A stretch of DNA of 64,000 nt from QHXW01 sp035297145 (GTDB taxonomy: Bacteria; Acidobacteriota; Terriglobia; Bryobacterales; Bryobacteraceae), in the NCBI GenBank assembly GCA_035297145.1, contig DATGZN010000042.1, positions 1 to 64,000 of the forward strand, written 5' to 3'. Below, piece by piece: positions 42,991-52,617 of this stretch. Within the stretch, counting starts at the first letter, position 1, and every line of letters starts with the position of its first letter. The notes beneath the pieces were generated by a model, which saw only the letters and a list, made by a program, of their open reading frames with translations, was not told the DNA's origin and ran no database searches. The position numbers and the translations under genes are program-made.

Positions 42991-44813
42991 AGGAACTGCT
43001 GCGCCTGCTTTCCTACGCCCGGCGTTATTGGTTCCATCTGACCCTGTCGGTTGTGCTGATGGCGTTGGTGGGGGCGGCCCACGCTTCCATTGCTTTGCTA
43101 GTCAGTCCGGTTTTCGACTACGTGCTCAACCCGGGTGCGGCCGACAAGCCGGTGAAGTTGTTCACGGTTCCAGTCTTCAATCATCCGGTGTACCTCAACC
43201 AATTCATGCCCGCCAGAGTGCACAACGTCGCGACAATGGTTGCTCTGGCCATCCTGGTGGTGTTCGCGGTGAAAGGCCTCTGCGACTATCTGGCGAACTA
43301 CATGATCAACTACGCAGGCTTCTCCGCGATTACGGACCTGCGAAATAAGGTATTCGAAAAAGTGCTTCGTCATGGGTCGGAGTTTTTCGAAGCGCATTCC
43401 ACCGGACGGTTGATGTCCTCGATCATGAACGACATCGAGAAAATCCAGGTGGCGATCTCGCACATTCTTGCGGATCTGCTGCGGCAAAGCTTCGTGGTGA
43501 TTTGTCTGTTGTTTGTGGTCTTGCATAAAGACTGGCAACTGGCGCTGGGGAGCCTGATCGTGATGCCTTTGGTCCTGGTGCCGACGGCGCGCCTGGGGCG
43601 ACGGATCCGCCGCACCAGCCGCCGGGCGCAGGACCAGGCCGCGGAGGTGAATGAAATTCTTCAGGAAACGCTGAGCGGCCACCAGGTGGTGAAGGCTTTC
43701 GGTACCGAGGTTTATGAATCACGCCGGTTTCAGGATGCGGCGCGCCGCCTTCTACGCAGCAATCTGCGCTATGTCCGGCAGCAAGCTGTCTCCTCGCCGC
43801 TGATCGAGTTGTTTGGCGCGCTGACCATTGTTGCCCTGCTGATGTACGCGCGCACGCAGATCAAAACCGCAGAGCTGACCGCCGGAAATTTCACCAGCTT
43901 CGTGATCGCCCTGCTCATGATGTACGAACCGCTCAAACGCCTCACCGGTATCCACAATATTTTTCAGCAGGCGCTGGGCGCATCCCAGAAGGTCTTTGAA
44001 TATATGGACCATCCGGTGGAAATGCAGGACCGGCCAGGTGCGGCCAAGCTCACTCGCTTCGAGCACGCGATTGTTTACGACAACGCGGGCTTTTACTATC
44101 CGGGTTCCAACGGATTTCATCTTGAGAGTATCAACTTGGAGGTCACGGCGGGCGAAGTGGTGGCGCTGGTGGGACCGAGCGGAGCGGGCAAATCCACGCT
44201 TGCGAACCTGCTGCCCCGCTTCTATGATGTGACCTCGGGCACGGTGAGGATCGATGGCCGCGACGTGCGGGATCTGACTCTCGCGTCACTGCGTGCACAG
44301 GTCGGATTAGTGGCGCAGGATACGTTTTTGTTCAATGACACGGTAGCCAGCAATATTTCCTATGGGCGCCCCGAGATCAGCCGGATCGCCATCGGCCATG
44401 CGGCCCAAAGCGCGCTCGCCGACGAATTCATCGAGGCCCTGCCGCAAGGCTACGACACAGTCATTGGCGAGCGTGGCGTGAAACTCAGCGGCGGCCAGCG
44501 GCAGCGCATCGCGATTGCTCGCGCATTGTTGAAGAACGCTCCGATTCTGATTTTGGATGAAGCCACTTCCCACCTCGACACGGAATCCGAGATGCTCGTG
44601 CAACGAGCTCTGGCCAACCTGATGGCCGGACGGACGGTGATTGTCATCGCGCACCGCATATCGACCATTCGCCGGGCGGATAAGATTGTCGTGGTGGACC
44701 GGGGGCGCATCTGTGAAACGGGGACGCACGCGGATCTGGTCACAAGGGGCGGCATCTATCAGCGGCTGCACGAGCTGCAGTTCGTAGAAGCCGGAGCGGC
44801 GGTGGACCTGTGA
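42987..44813 (+). CDS. ABC transporter fusion ATPase/permease, MsbA-like lipid exporter
   Basis: A 608-aa half-transporter that dimerises to flip lipid A-core or another lipid. Six TM helices (about 20-330) precede an NBD with Walker A GPSGAGKST (about 395), Q-loop VAQDTFLF (about 441), signature LSGGQRQR (about 500), Walker B ILILDEATS (about 521) and switch His in VIVIAHRIS. The long TM1-TM2 loop VLNPGAADKPVKLF is typical of MsbA-like proteins. It is coupled at both ends (4-nt overlaps). Confidence 0.92.
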   Translation: MKELLRLLSYARRYWFHLTLSVVLMALVGAAHASIALLVSPVFDYVLNPGAADKPVKLFTVPVFNHPVYLNQFMPARVHNVATMVALAILVVFAVKGLCDYLANYMINYAGFSAITDLRNKVFEKVLRHGSEFFEAHSTGRLMSSIMNDIEKIQVAISHILADLLRQSFVVICLLFVVLHKDWQLALGSLIVMPLVLVPTARLGRRIRRTSRRAQDQAAEVNEILQETLSGHQVVKAFGTEVYESRRFQDAARRLLRSNLRYVRQQAVSSPLIELFGALTIVALLMYARTQIKTAELTAGNFTSFVIALLMMYEPLKRLTGIHNIFQQALGASQKVFEYMDHPVEMQDRPGAAKLTRFEHAIVYDNAGFYYPGSNGFHLESINLEVTAGEVVALVGPSGAGKSTLANLLPRFYDVTSGTVRIDGRDVRDLTLASLRAQVGLVAQDTFLFNDTVASNISYGRPEISRIAIGHAAQSALADEFIEALPQGYDTVIGERGVKLSGGQRQRIAIARALLKNAPILILDEATSHLDTESEMLVQRALANLMAGRTVIVIAHRISTIRRADKIVVVDRGRICETGTHADLVTRGGIYQRLHELQFVEAGAAVDL

Positions 44814-45706
44814 GCGTGCGCAGCATGACCGGGTTCGCGCAAGTGCGCAAGACTGTCGCGTCGGGTGAATTGGTGCTGAGCGTGAAGACCGTGAACCATC
44901 GGGGGCTGGATATGCACCTGCATTTGCCGCCGGAGATGGACGCCTTCGAAACGGCACTGCGCAAAGCGATCAAAGGCCGGATGGCGCGAGGGCACCTGCA
45001 GCTCAATGTGACCTGGAACCGGACCAATGGATCGGCGGCGGATTCCAGCTTGAACCGGCCGTTGCTGCAGACCTACCTGGCGGCGTTCGAGCAAGCGCAG
45101 CGGGAGTTCCATCTAACAGGCGCGCCCGACCTGAACGTGGCTTTTCGGATTCCAGGTATGTTTCGCACAGACGTCGCGCCCGAGTTGGCCGAAGAGTTCG
45201 AAACCTCGCTCGTTGCGGCGCTGGAGGAAGCTCTGCACGGCCTGAACGGCTTTCGGGAACGGGAGGGCAGCGCGATAGCAACAGAGATTTTGGAGCGCTG
45301 CGCGAGCATCAACCAAGCGGTTAGCCGAATAGAAGAGATTCGCGCCGGAGCATTGCCTGCATTCCAAAAGCGCCTGCAGGAACGGCTGACGGAGTTGTTG
45401 CGGGGTGCAAGTCTCGAGCCGCAGCGGCTGGCGCAGGAAGCGGCGCTACTCGCCGACCGGAGTGATATCAGCGAAGAGCTGATCCGGCTCAAAACACATG
45501 CGAGTGAGCTGGAACAGTTGATCCACGCTGGCGGCGAAGTCGGCAAGAAGCTGGATTTTCTTCTGCAAGAGATGAATCGCGAGGCGAACACTATACTGTC
45601 AAAAACCGGAGGGTTGGGAGATTTGGGGCTCACTATCACGGAGCGCGCGCTGGCTGTAAAATCCGAGATCGACAAAATCCGCGAGCAATCGCTCAATCTG
45701 GAGTAG
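44810..45706 (+). CDS. YicC family endoribonuclease
   Basis: A 298-aa protein starting at GTG 44810 (ATG 44825, MTGFAQV, also possible). The N-terminus SMTGFAQVRK and the C-terminal GKKLDFLLQEMNREANTILSKT are family signatures; the latter holds the conserved acidic residues. YicC acts as an endoribonuclease on small RNAs in E. coli. Its pairing with gmk is the common bacterial order. Confidence 0.88.
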   Translation: MSVRSMTGFAQVRKTVASGELVLSVKTVNHRGLDMHLHLPPEMDAFETALRKAIKGRMARGHLQLNVTWNRTNGSAADSSLNRPLLQTYLAAFEQAQREFHLTGAPDLNVAFRIPGMFRTDVAPELAEEFETSLVAALEEALHGLNGFREREGSAIATEILERCASINQAVSRIEEIRAGALPAFQKRLQERLTELLRGASLEPQRLAQEAALLADRSDISEELIRLKTHASELEQLIHAGGEVGKKLDFLLQEMNREANTILSKTGGLGDLGLTITERALAVKSEIDKIREQSLNLE

Positions 45707-45710
45707 CGCG

Positions 45711-46325
45711 CTGTCCACAGTTTTCATCATTTCGGCGCCGTCCGGCTCGGGTAAATCCACTTTGGTGGCGCGGCTGCTGCGAGAGGTAGACCGCCTGAAA
45801 TTCTCTGTTTCCTACACCACGCGCGCTCCCCGCGGGCATGAGCAAAGCGGGCAAAGCTATCACTTCATTTCCCGCGCCGAATTCGAGGAGCGTCTTGCGC
45901 GGGATGAGTTTCTGGAGCACGCCGAGGTTTTCGGCAATCATTACGGAACGCACCGCGGCGTGCTGGAGGAGGCATTGGCGGAGGGCCGGGACCTGGTACT
46001 CGACATTGATGTACAGGGTGCGGCACAATTGAAGAGTAAGCTTCCGGAAGCGGTCACCATTTTTGTCCTGGCTCCATCCCGTCAGATTCTGGAGCAGAGG
46101 CTTCGCGCGCGAGGCGAAGATTCGGACGCGGTCATTGAACGGCGGTTGCGCGACGCAGCCCAGGAGATCCGGAACTATTGCTTGTACGATTACGTGGTGA
46201 TCAACAACGATTTGGATAAGTCGGCGGCGACTCTGGCGGCCATTGTGCAAGCGGAGCGCGTACGCCGCAGCAGGATCGAGGATCAGATTCGTCCCATCCT
46301 GGCCACATTTCAGAAAGAACTTTGA
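45711..46325 (+). CDS. gmk: Guanylate kinase (CTG start predicted)
   Basis: 204 aa. The P-loop ISAPSGSGKST lies at codons 45726-45758, so translation must begin before it. The first usable codon after the yicC stop is CTG 45711 (STVFIISAPSG), with GGAG 7 nt upstream. A TTG at 45762 or later starts would cut the P-loop off. The GMP-binding SYTTRAPRGHE and the acidic LDIDVQGA follow. It phosphorylates GMP to GDP. Confidence 0.9.
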   Translation: MSTVFIISAPSGSGKSTLVARLLREVDRLKFSVSYTTRAPRGHEQSGQSYHFISRAEFEERLARDEFLEHAEVFGNHYGTHRGVLEEALAEGRDLVLDIDVQGAAQLKSKLPEAVTIFVLAPSRQILEQRLRARGEDSDAVIERRLRDAAQEIRNYCLYDYVVINNDLDKSAATLAAIVQAERVRRSRIEDQIRPILATFQKEL

Positions 46326-46333
46326 GAGGTATC

Positions 46334-46585
46334 ATGGCAGAACACGGCCCCAAGAATAACGCACATTGCACCATTCCCGACGATCCCGAGCAGAGCACCT
46401 ACCGGTTTATCATCGTCGCGGCGAAGCGTGCGCGACAACTGCAAGGCGGCGCGCGGCCGTTCCTGCCTACGTCGTCCAAGAAGCCGACGATCATCGCGGC
46501 GGAAGAGGTTCGGCGGGGACTGGTGAAGTACGAGATCCCCGGACTGACGCCGCCGATCGAAGAACCGGCGCCCGACGCGATCTAA
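46334..46585 (+). CDS. rpoZ: RNA polymerase omega subunit
   Basis: An 83-aa small subunit: YRFIIVAAKRARQLQGGARPFL (about 23-44) and KPTIIAAEEVRRGLVKYEI are the conserved helices that clamp beta-prime. ATG 46334 is chosen; a TTG 12 nt earlier lies just at the gmk stop. It aids RNAP assembly and, in other bacteria, binds ppGpp. It fits the usual gmk-rpoZ-coaBC order. Confidence 0.9.
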   Translation: MAEHGPKNNAHCTIPDDPEQSTYRFIIVAAKRARQLQGGARPFLPTSSKKPTIIAAEEVRRGLVKYEIPGLTPPIEEPAPDAI

Positions 46586-47848
46586 GTGCCCGCGGCAAGC
46601 CGAGACGACGAAACGCCGAGAGAGCCGCGCGTAGTCTTGGGCGTGGCCGGCGGGATTGCCGCGTACAAAGCAGCGGAGCTGTGTCGCGCGCTCATCCAGC
46701 GCGGTTTTGCCGTGCAGGTTGTGATGACTGCGGCGGCAACCGAGTTTATCCAGCCGCTCACGTTTGCGGCGTTAACCGGCCGCAAGGTGATTACAAGCCT
46801 GTTCTCCTCCGGGAATTCCGCAGAAACACTGTCGAGCGCCGTAGAGCATATCGCCGTTGCGCAGGATAGTGACCTGCTGGTGGTGGCGCCCGCAACCGCG
46901 GACATCCTCGCCAAATTTGCCCACGGGCTGGCGGATGATTTTCTGACCACGCTCTACCTCGCATTCACGGGACCCGTTGTGCTGGCGCCTACAATGAACA
47001 CCAACATGTGGCGGCACGCGGCGACACAAGCGAATTTGGAAACACTGCTTGCCAGGTCGCACACGATTGTCGAGCCAGAAGATGGGTTCCTGGCTTGCGG
47101 AATGATCGGCCCGGGCCGGCTTGCGGACCCCGAACGAATCGCCGACGCGGTGGCTGAGCAACTGGTGCATCGTCATGACCTGCAGGGCGAAACGGTACTG
47201 ATTACGGCCGGGCCGACGCAAGAGGCACTGGATCCGGTACGGTTCATTTCCAATCGATCGAGCGGGAAAATGGGATACGCGCTCGCGGAGGCGGCAGCCG
47301 AGCGCGGTGCACACGTAATTCTGATTTCAGGGCCCGTTCACCTTCCGCCGCCGCGCAGCGTTAAGGTCGTCCCGGTAAAAACCGCCGAGGAGATGCGTGC
47401 CGCGGTTTTCGGGAATTTGAAAGGCGCGACGATGGTGATCAAGGCGGCGGCCGTCGCGGATTTCCATCTTTCCAGCGTGCCTCAGCAAAAGATTAAGAAG
47501 ACAGCCGCCCGCCTGTCGCTGGAGCTGGATCCTACGCCCGACATTCTGGCCGAACTCGGACGAGACAAGAAGAACTGGCTGCTCATCGGCTTTGCCGCGG
47601 AGACCGAGAACCTGGAGCGCGAAGCGCGGCGCAAACTGGAAACCAAGAATTGCGACATGATCGTGGCCAATCTGGTGGGCGGGGACGAGAGCGGATTCGA
47701 ATCGGATCACAACGAAGTTGCGCTGGCTCTCAGGACCGGTGAGTTTCTTAAGCTGCCACGCGCCACCAAGCGCGAGTTGGCCGATGAGATCCTGACGCAA
47801 GCCTTGCTTCTACGGCACGCCCTTGCCGAACCTGCCCATGAACGCTGA
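46586..47848 (+). CDS. coaBC: Bifunctional phosphopantothenoylcysteine decarboxylase/phosphopantothenate--cysteine ligase
   Basis: 420 aa from GTG 46586, directly after the rpoZ stop. The CoaC half (1-200) has GGIAAYKAAEL (FMN/substrate), PTMNTNMW near 130 and the catalytic Cys in LACGMIGPGRLAD near 170. The CoaB half has GPTQEALDPVRFISNRSSGKMGYALAEAA (about 210-237) and the IKKTAARL ligase motif near 300. It makes 4'-phosphopantetheine in CoA synthesis. Its end overlaps the UDG gene by 11 nt. Confidence 0.93.
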   Translation: MPAASRDDETPREPRVVLGVAGGIAAYKAAELCRALIQRGFAVQVVMTAAATEFIQPLTFAALTGRKVITSLFSSGNSAETLSSAVEHIAVAQDSDLLVVAPATADILAKFAHGLADDFLTTLYLAFTGPVVLAPTMNTNMWRHAATQANLETLLARSHTIVEPEDGFLACGMIGPGRLADPERIADAVAEQLVHRHDLQGETVLITAGPTQEALDPVRFISNRSSGKMGYALAEAAAERGAHVILISGPVHLPPPRSVKVVPVKTAEEMRAAVFGNLKGATMVIKAAAVADFHLSSVPQQKIKKTAARLSLELDPTPDILAELGRDKKNWLLIGFAAETENLEREARRKLETKNCDMIVANLVGGDESGFESDHNEVALALRTGEFLKLPRATKRELADEILTQALLLRHALAEPAHER

Positions 47849-48578
47849 GAAACTCCGGGGAGTGCTGGAGTTTTACCAGGATCTCGGGTTCACATCGCTG
47901 TATCGCCGGGCGCCAAGCGAAGCACCGATGAGCGAAACTTCGAGCGAGACTGCTCCAACTCCCCCGGACCCTACCATGATCGAACTGCCGGGTCTTGCCC
48001 CGGCTGACGATTCCCTGCAAAAGATCCGCGAGGATATCGGCGACTGTAAACGCTGCCGGCTGCATGAGGGCCGCCACACGATTGTCTTCGGCTCAGGAAA
48101 TGAGCACGCCAAGCTGGTGTTCGTTGGCGAAGGCCCGGGCGCCGACGAGGACATGCAGGGACTTCCGTTCGTTGGCCGCGCAGGCCAATTGCTCACACAG
48201 ATGATCGAGGGCACCGCGAAGCGAGAGGGTATTCCGTTGGAGCGCAAGGATGTCTACATCTGCAACGTGGTGAAGTGCCGGCCCCCTGAGAATCGAACGC
48301 CGGAACCTGACGAGATGGAGATTTGCGGGCAGTTTCTGTTTCGGCAACTGTCCGTGATCCGCCCGCGAGCCATCTGTGCCCTCGGGGCAACAGCGGCGCG
48401 GGCACTGCTCGGCCGCAAGGAAGGCGTCACTCGCATGCGTGGGAACTGGTACAAGTGGCATGACACCCCGCTGATGGTGACGTATCACCCTTCGTATCTG
48501 CTGCGCCCGTACAATCAGAACGCCAAGCGCGAGGCTTGGGACGATCTGAAAAAAGTCCTTCACTTCGTGTACGACTAG
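47838..48578 (+). CDS. Type-4 uracil-DNA glycosylase
   Basis: 246 aa from ATG 47838. A variable N-terminal 75 residues precede a family-4 UDG. Iron-sulfur Cys occur in DCKRCRL and in ICNVVKCRPP (four Cys in total are expected). The active-site motif is GEGPGADEDMQGLPFVGRAG (about 95-114), and the catalytic loop has TYHPSYLLR near 215. It removes uracil from DNA in base-excision repair. The stop overlaps the convergent isomerase gene by 4 nt. Confidence 0.9.
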   Translation: MNAEKLRGVLEFYQDLGFTSLYRRAPSEAPMSETSSETAPTPPDPTMIELPGLAPADDSLQKIREDIGDCKRCRLHEGRHTIVFGSGNEHAKLVFVGEGPGADEDMQGLPFVGRAGQLLTQMIEGTAKREGIPLERKDVYICNVVKCRPPENRTPEPDEMEICGQFLFRQLSVIRPRAICALGATAARALLGRKEGVTRMRGNWYKWHDTPLMVTYHPSYLLRPYNQNAKREAWDDLKKVLHFVYD

Positions 48579-49435
48579 GCTGCCGCCATCGCCCGCACTT
48601 CGGCCAGAGTCGCCATGGGATCCTTCGACGGCATATATTCCATGGCAACGAAATCGCGAAAGCCCGTCTCTCGAATCGCGCGAAAAACGTTGGTGTAGTT
48701 GATTTCGCCGGTTCCGGGCTCATGCCTTCCCGGAACGTCGCCAACGTGGAAATGGCCGATCGTGGCGATGTTCTTGCGGATGGTATCGATCAGGTTTCCG
48801 TCCATGATTTGCACGTGATAAATGTCAAACAGGATCTTTACGTTCGGGCTGCCGGCCTCGCGCATGATCTCGAACGCTTCGGCAGTGTGGTTCAAATAGT
48901 ATCCCTGATGGTTGACGAGCGTGTTCAGGGGCTCGACGATCAGGGTCACGCCGTGCGGCGCGACGACGTCATGCGCGCGCTTTAGACCTTCCACGATGCT
49001 GCGATGTTGCGTCTCGCGCGGAGCACCGGGGAGCTCGTTGCCGGTCAGGGTCACAAGCCGCGTCGTCTCGAATCGCTTGGCGGCTTCGGTGGAGGCTCGA
49101 ATCTCGGCAAGGAACGCGTCACGATCCGCCGGATCAACCAGAGTCATTCCCTTGGGATTCACCGCGCGGTTGCCCACCAGGCAGGCACACTCGATCCCGA
49201 GCTTGTTTTTCAGTTTCGTGATCGCTGCCGGATCCTGGTCACGCCAGTTTCCGAATTCGAACCCCTGATACCCGGCTTCGGCGACTTTCTCCATAGCCTG
49301 GGGCAGGCTGGCGCCACGGAAGACGGGCTCCACACGCACGGAAAGCTTCAAACGGAGCGTCTCAGGCGCGGCCTGAGCGAGGCCGGCCAGCAGCGGGAAT
49401 TGCAGTAAACATCTGCGTTGCATGGGAGAAAGCAT
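48575..49435 (-). CDS. Hydroxypyruvate isomerase-like TIM-barrel protein
   Basis: A 286-aa xylose-isomerase-like AP-endonuclease-2 superfamily protein. A hydrophobic N-terminus (LLQFPLLAGLAQAA, about 10-23) looks like a signal peptide. Metal-binding residues fit TLIVEPLNT (about 163), LFDIYHVQIMDG (about 199), FHVGDVPGRHEPGTGEIN (about 225) and FVAMEYMPS (about 262), the Glu-Asp-His-Glu order of Hyi-type enzymes. Substrate is unknown. Because Hyi is usually cytoplasmic, the signal is odd, but it is common among acidobacterial homologues. Confidence 0.8.
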   Translation of the reverse strand: MLSPMQRRCLLQFPLLAGLAQAAPETLRLKLSVRVEPVFRGASLPQAMEKVAEAGYQGFEFGNWRDQDPAAITKLKNKLGIECACLVGNRAVNPKGMTLVDPADRDAFLAEIRASTEAAKRFETTRLVTLTGNELPGAPRETQHRSIVEGLKRAHDVVAPHGVTLIVEPLNTLVNHQGYYLNHTAEAFEIMREAGSPNVKILFDIYHVQIMDGNLIDTIRKNIATIGHFHVGDVPGRHEPGTGEINYTNVFRAIRETGFRDFVAMEYMPSKDPMATLAEVRAMAAA

Positions 49436-49463
49436 AACACCGGCCGTGTGCTAGCATCGGGGC

Positions 49464-50450
49464 TTGCCAGCCAAGTCTTCAACCGATCCGGAGTGCCGCG
49501 AGGTGCTTCCGGGCGTGTTCCTGATCGTGCTGCCGTTGCCATTTGCTCTGGGTTCGATCAACGTGTACCTGGTGCGGCTCACGGATGGTTACCTGCTGGT
49601 TGACTGCGGCATGGACACGGACCCGTGCTTCGAGGCTCTCTGGCTGGCGGTGGCCGAGAGAGGCGTTGCCTGGCACGACATTCGCAAGATTCTTCTCACC
49701 CACGTACATCCGGACCACATGGGTCTGGCGCCACGCTTGCTAAAGCTGACCGGAGCGAAGCTTCTGTTGCATGCGCGCGACGCCGAGTATCTCGACCAGC
49801 TCGCGCAATCGGAGCAGTACCGTGGATGGGCGGGTGAGGTGCTGCGGCGGAGCGGCGTCCCGGCGGATCTCATCGCGCAGATCGACGCCGGCGCACACGA
49901 GATTCACAAGAACTTTCAACCGTTGGAACCGGAGGTTCTCCTGAACGGTGGCGAGAAGATTCACTCAGCCGCGGGACAGTTGGAGGTCCTGTGGACACCC
50001 GGGCATTCGCCCGGTCACGTGTGTTTATACGGCCGCGACAAGCGAGTGCTATTTTCCGGCGACCAGATGCTTGAGCTCATTTCGCCAAATATCGGCTGGC
50101 ATCCCGAGCGGGATCCACTAGGGGAGTATCTCAACTCCCTGCGGGAGCTCGCGTCTCTCGAGATCGACCTCATATTGCCGTCGCACGGCGCGCCGTTTTC
50201 GGGACATCGGGAATGGATACAGAGGACGATCGAACATCACGAGCAACGCTGCGCGCGCATTCTGGCTCTTCTCGGCGGTGCGACGCAGACCGCTTCCGCA
50301 CTCGTGAACCAGCTCTGGGACCGCCCTCTCGAGCCATTCCACTACCGCTTCGCTGTTTTTGAAGTGCTGGCGCATCTGGAGTACCTGGAACGGCAGGAAA
50401 AGGTCAAGCGGCGGGAGTCGGATGGCGTGGAATCCTGGCTGCCAGGTTAG
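49464..50450 (+). CDS. Metallo-beta-lactamase fold hydrolase
   Basis: A 328-aa MBL protein, start tentatively TTG 49464. Metal motifs are THVHPDHMG near residue 79 (HxHxDH), GHSPGH near 172, SGDQML near 189, and LPSHG near 235. The C-terminal helical part (about 250-328) is like LACTB2/GloB-type thioester hydrolases. Substrate is unknown. The end overlaps the convergent tRNA nucleotidyltransferase gene by 4 nt. Confidence 0.82.
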   Translation: MPAKSSTDPECREVLPGVFLIVLPLPFALGSINVYLVRLTDGYLLVDCGMDTDPCFEALWLAVAERGVAWHDIRKILLTHVHPDHMGLAPRLLKLTGAKLLLHARDAEYLDQLAQSEQYRGWAGEVLRRSGVPADLIAQIDAGAHEIHKNFQPLEPEVLLNGGEKIHSAAGQLEVLWTPGHSPGHVCLYGRDKRVLFSGDQMLELISPNIGWHPERDPLGEYLNSLRELASLEIDLILPSHGAPFSGHREWIQRTIEHHEQRCARILALLGGATQTASALVNQLWDRPLEPFHYRFAVFEVLAHLEYLERQEKVKRRESDGVESWLPG

Positions 50451-51787
50451 CCGGTCGCGGCGTCGATCGGGGCGCCGTCGGGAATTCGAAACTGCGCGTG
50501 AACCATCGCCAGAGCGTCTTCTCGCGAGATGATCTTCGATTCGAGCTGGGCATCCTCAACCGCGGCGAGGATGCGCGCAAAAGCGGGACCAGGCCGATAG
50601 CCTGCCGCCATTAAGTCGTCTCCGCTGATCAGCGGCTGCGGCTTGAGCTGCTCTTGCGGCAATTCTTCCATCTTTCGCCGCACGAGCTGATAATTTTCCA
50701 AATGACCATGGCTGGAAACGCAGTCGAGACGATGCAGTTCGAGATGCTCCGGGAAGTTTTCCAAACGGAGGAAACGCTTGAGCGTGCTCACCTTCATCTG
50801 CGGCGCGTCCTTAAACCGCATGTGATTCGCAACTAGCACCGCGACTTGCCGGATCTCGTCGTTGGAGAATCGCAACCGGGCCAGGATGTTGGTCGCCATC
50901 TCCACACCTTTCTCCACGTGACCGTCAAAGCGGATGCGATCGGCTAGGCGGAAGGTCGGCGGCTTGCCCACATCATGCAGCAGGGCCCCCAAGGCGAGCG
51001 TTGGGCTTGGATTTCGCAAATGCTCCAACAACATCAGCGTGTGCGTCCAGACGTCGCCTTCGGGATGATATTCAGGAGGTTGCGCCACGCCTTTCATTGC
51101 AGCAACCTCGGGCAGGATCTCGGATAGCAGTCCGGTCTCATCTAGCAGTTCGAAACCGCGGCGGGCGCCGCCTTCGGTAAGAATGCGAACCAATTCGTCG
51201 CGCACGCGCTCGGCCGACACGGCTTGAATCAGCCCGCTAAGCCGGCGCATGGCGGCAAAGGTTTCTGGGTCAATGCGATAGTCTAAGCGTGCCGCGAAGC
51301 GTACGGCACGCAGCATCCGCAAGTGATCCTCGCGGAAGCGGGCTTCCGGATTGCCAATGGCACGAACGATGCGGTCGCGAAGATCATCGCGCCCGTTGAC
51401 GAAATCCAGTACTTCGTTGCGATCCGGGTCGAGCAGCAGCGCGTTTATGGTGAAGTCACGCCGCAAGACATCCTGGCGTGGGTCGGTTTCGAAATCCACT
51501 CCGGCCGGGTGGCGCCCATCAACATAGGCGTGATCGCTGCGGAACGTAGCGACCTCTACCTGCGCGTCACCGTTTCGCACCAGGACGACGCCAAAATGCG
51601 CTCCGACCAAGCCGGAATTGGGGAACAGAGCGGTTATCTGGTCCGGACGGGCGTCGGTCGCAACGTCATAATCTTTCGGGTGTCCGCCGAGCAGAAGGTC
51701 GCGGACGCAGCCGCCAACAAAATATGCCTGATGCCCGCTCGATTTGAGCTTGCCCACAACATGGCGCGCCAATTCGAGAGGTTTCAT
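50447..51787 (-). CDS. CCA-adding/poly(A) polymerase family tRNA nucleotidyltransferase with HD domain
   Basis: 446 aa from ATG 51787 (MKPLELARHVV). The frame runs on upstream to 51832, but the extra 15 residues are unlike the family. The polymerase head has GGCVRDLLLGGHPKDYDVAT (about 24-43), with the two catalytic Asp, RRDFTINAL (about 110), and REDHLRMLRAVRFAARLDY (about 152). An HD domain follows (LLHDVGKP, about 270). It adds or repairs the 3' CCA of tRNA, or polyadenylates RNA; the class cannot be told by eye. Confidence 0.88.
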   Translation of the reverse strand: MKPLELARHVVGKLKSSGHQAYFVGGCVRDLLLGGHPKDYDVATDARPDQITALFPNSGLVGAHFGVVLVRNGDAQVEVATFRSDHAYVDGRHPAGVDFETDPRQDVLRRDFTINALLLDPDRNEVLDFVNGRDDLRDRIVRAIGNPEARFREDHLRMLRAVRFAARLDYRIDPETFAAMRRLSGLIQAVSAERVRDELVRILTEGGARRGFELLDETGLLSEILPEVAAMKGVAQPPEYHPEGDVWTHTLMLLEHLRNPSPTLALGALLHDVGKPPTFRLADRIRFDGHVEKGVEMATNILARLRFSNDEIRQVAVLVANHMRFKDAPQMKVSTLKRFLRLENFPEHLELHRLDCVSSHGHLENYQLVRRKMEELPQEQLKPQPLISGDDLMAAGYRPGPAFARILAAVEDAQLESKIISREDALAMVHAQFRIPDGAPIDAATG

Positions 51788-51831
51788 CGTGGTTCGCTCC
51801 AGCGATCGTATAGAATAGCTAATTCCCTTCA

Positions 51832-52617
51832 ATGAAGCTTACACGGATTGCCCTGATCATATGCTGCGTTTCTGCCGCGCGGGGACAGACAGGACAGGAT
51901 CTCGCCGATGGCAAGGCCACGTTCCGCAGCAACTGCGCCTTCTGCCATGGGCTCGTGGGCGGTGGCGGGCGCGGTCCGGCGCTGAACCTGGGCCGATTTC
52001 TTCACGGCTCGGAGGATGACGACATCAAAGGTGTGATCACCAGAGGCGTACCAGGCACGACCATGCCGTCGTTTGAGTTCGAGAAAGATGAGCTGGCCCA
52101 TCTGATAGCTTATGTCCGAAGTCTCTCGGGGTCGGGATCGGTCCACGGCGCGGATCAGGTTCCAGGTGATCCAGTCAGCGGCAGGAAGGTGTACGAGCGC
52201 AGCGGGTGCGCCGGATGCCACAGGATCGGGAGTGAAGGGAGTGTCTTTGGGCCGGATCTGACGCGGATCGGCGCGGGGCGTTCCGGCGAGTACATCCGCA
52301 AGTCGATTGTAAATCCGTCCGCGGACATACCGGAAGACTATGCCGGGGTCACGGTGATTACACGCGATGGCAAGCGAGTTACTGGAATACGCATCAATGA
52401 AGATACATTCACGGTGCAGCTGCGCGATGCTTCACAGAACTTCCAGATGTTTCAGAAAGACGAGGTTCAGCAAGTGATTCCCGAAACGAAATCACTGATG
52501 CCGCCATATAGTTCGTTATCTCAAGAAGACTTGCAGAATCTGCTGGCGTATCTGGACACGCTCCGGGGCGACCTGAATGCAGGCGCGGGCGTGAAGAAAG
52601 AAAAAGGGATTCGATGA
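51832..52617 (+). CDS. Diheme cytochrome c
   Basis: 261 aa. A signal peptide (MKLTRIALIICCVSAARG) is followed by two CxxCH sites: CAFCH near residue 36 and CAGCH near 125. The second part (GPDLTRIGAGRSGEYIRKSIVNPSADIPEDYAGV) is the heme-associated segment common in planctomycete and acidobacterial PQQ-associated cytochromes. It probably takes electrons from the PQQ dehydrogenase just downstream (4-nt overlap). Confidence 0.87.
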   Translation: MKLTRIALIICCVSAARGQTGQDLADGKATFRSNCAFCHGLVGGGGRGPALNLGRFLHGSEDDDIKGVITRGVPGTTMPSFEFEKDELAHLIAYVRSLSGSGSVHGADQVPGDPVSGRKVYERSGCAGCHRIGSEGSVFGPDLTRIGAGRSGEYIRKSIVNPSADIPEDYAGVTVITRDGKRVTGIRINEDTFTVQLRDASQNFQMFQKDEVQQVIPETKSLMPPYSSLSQEDLQNLLAYLDTLRGDLNAGAGVKKEKGIR

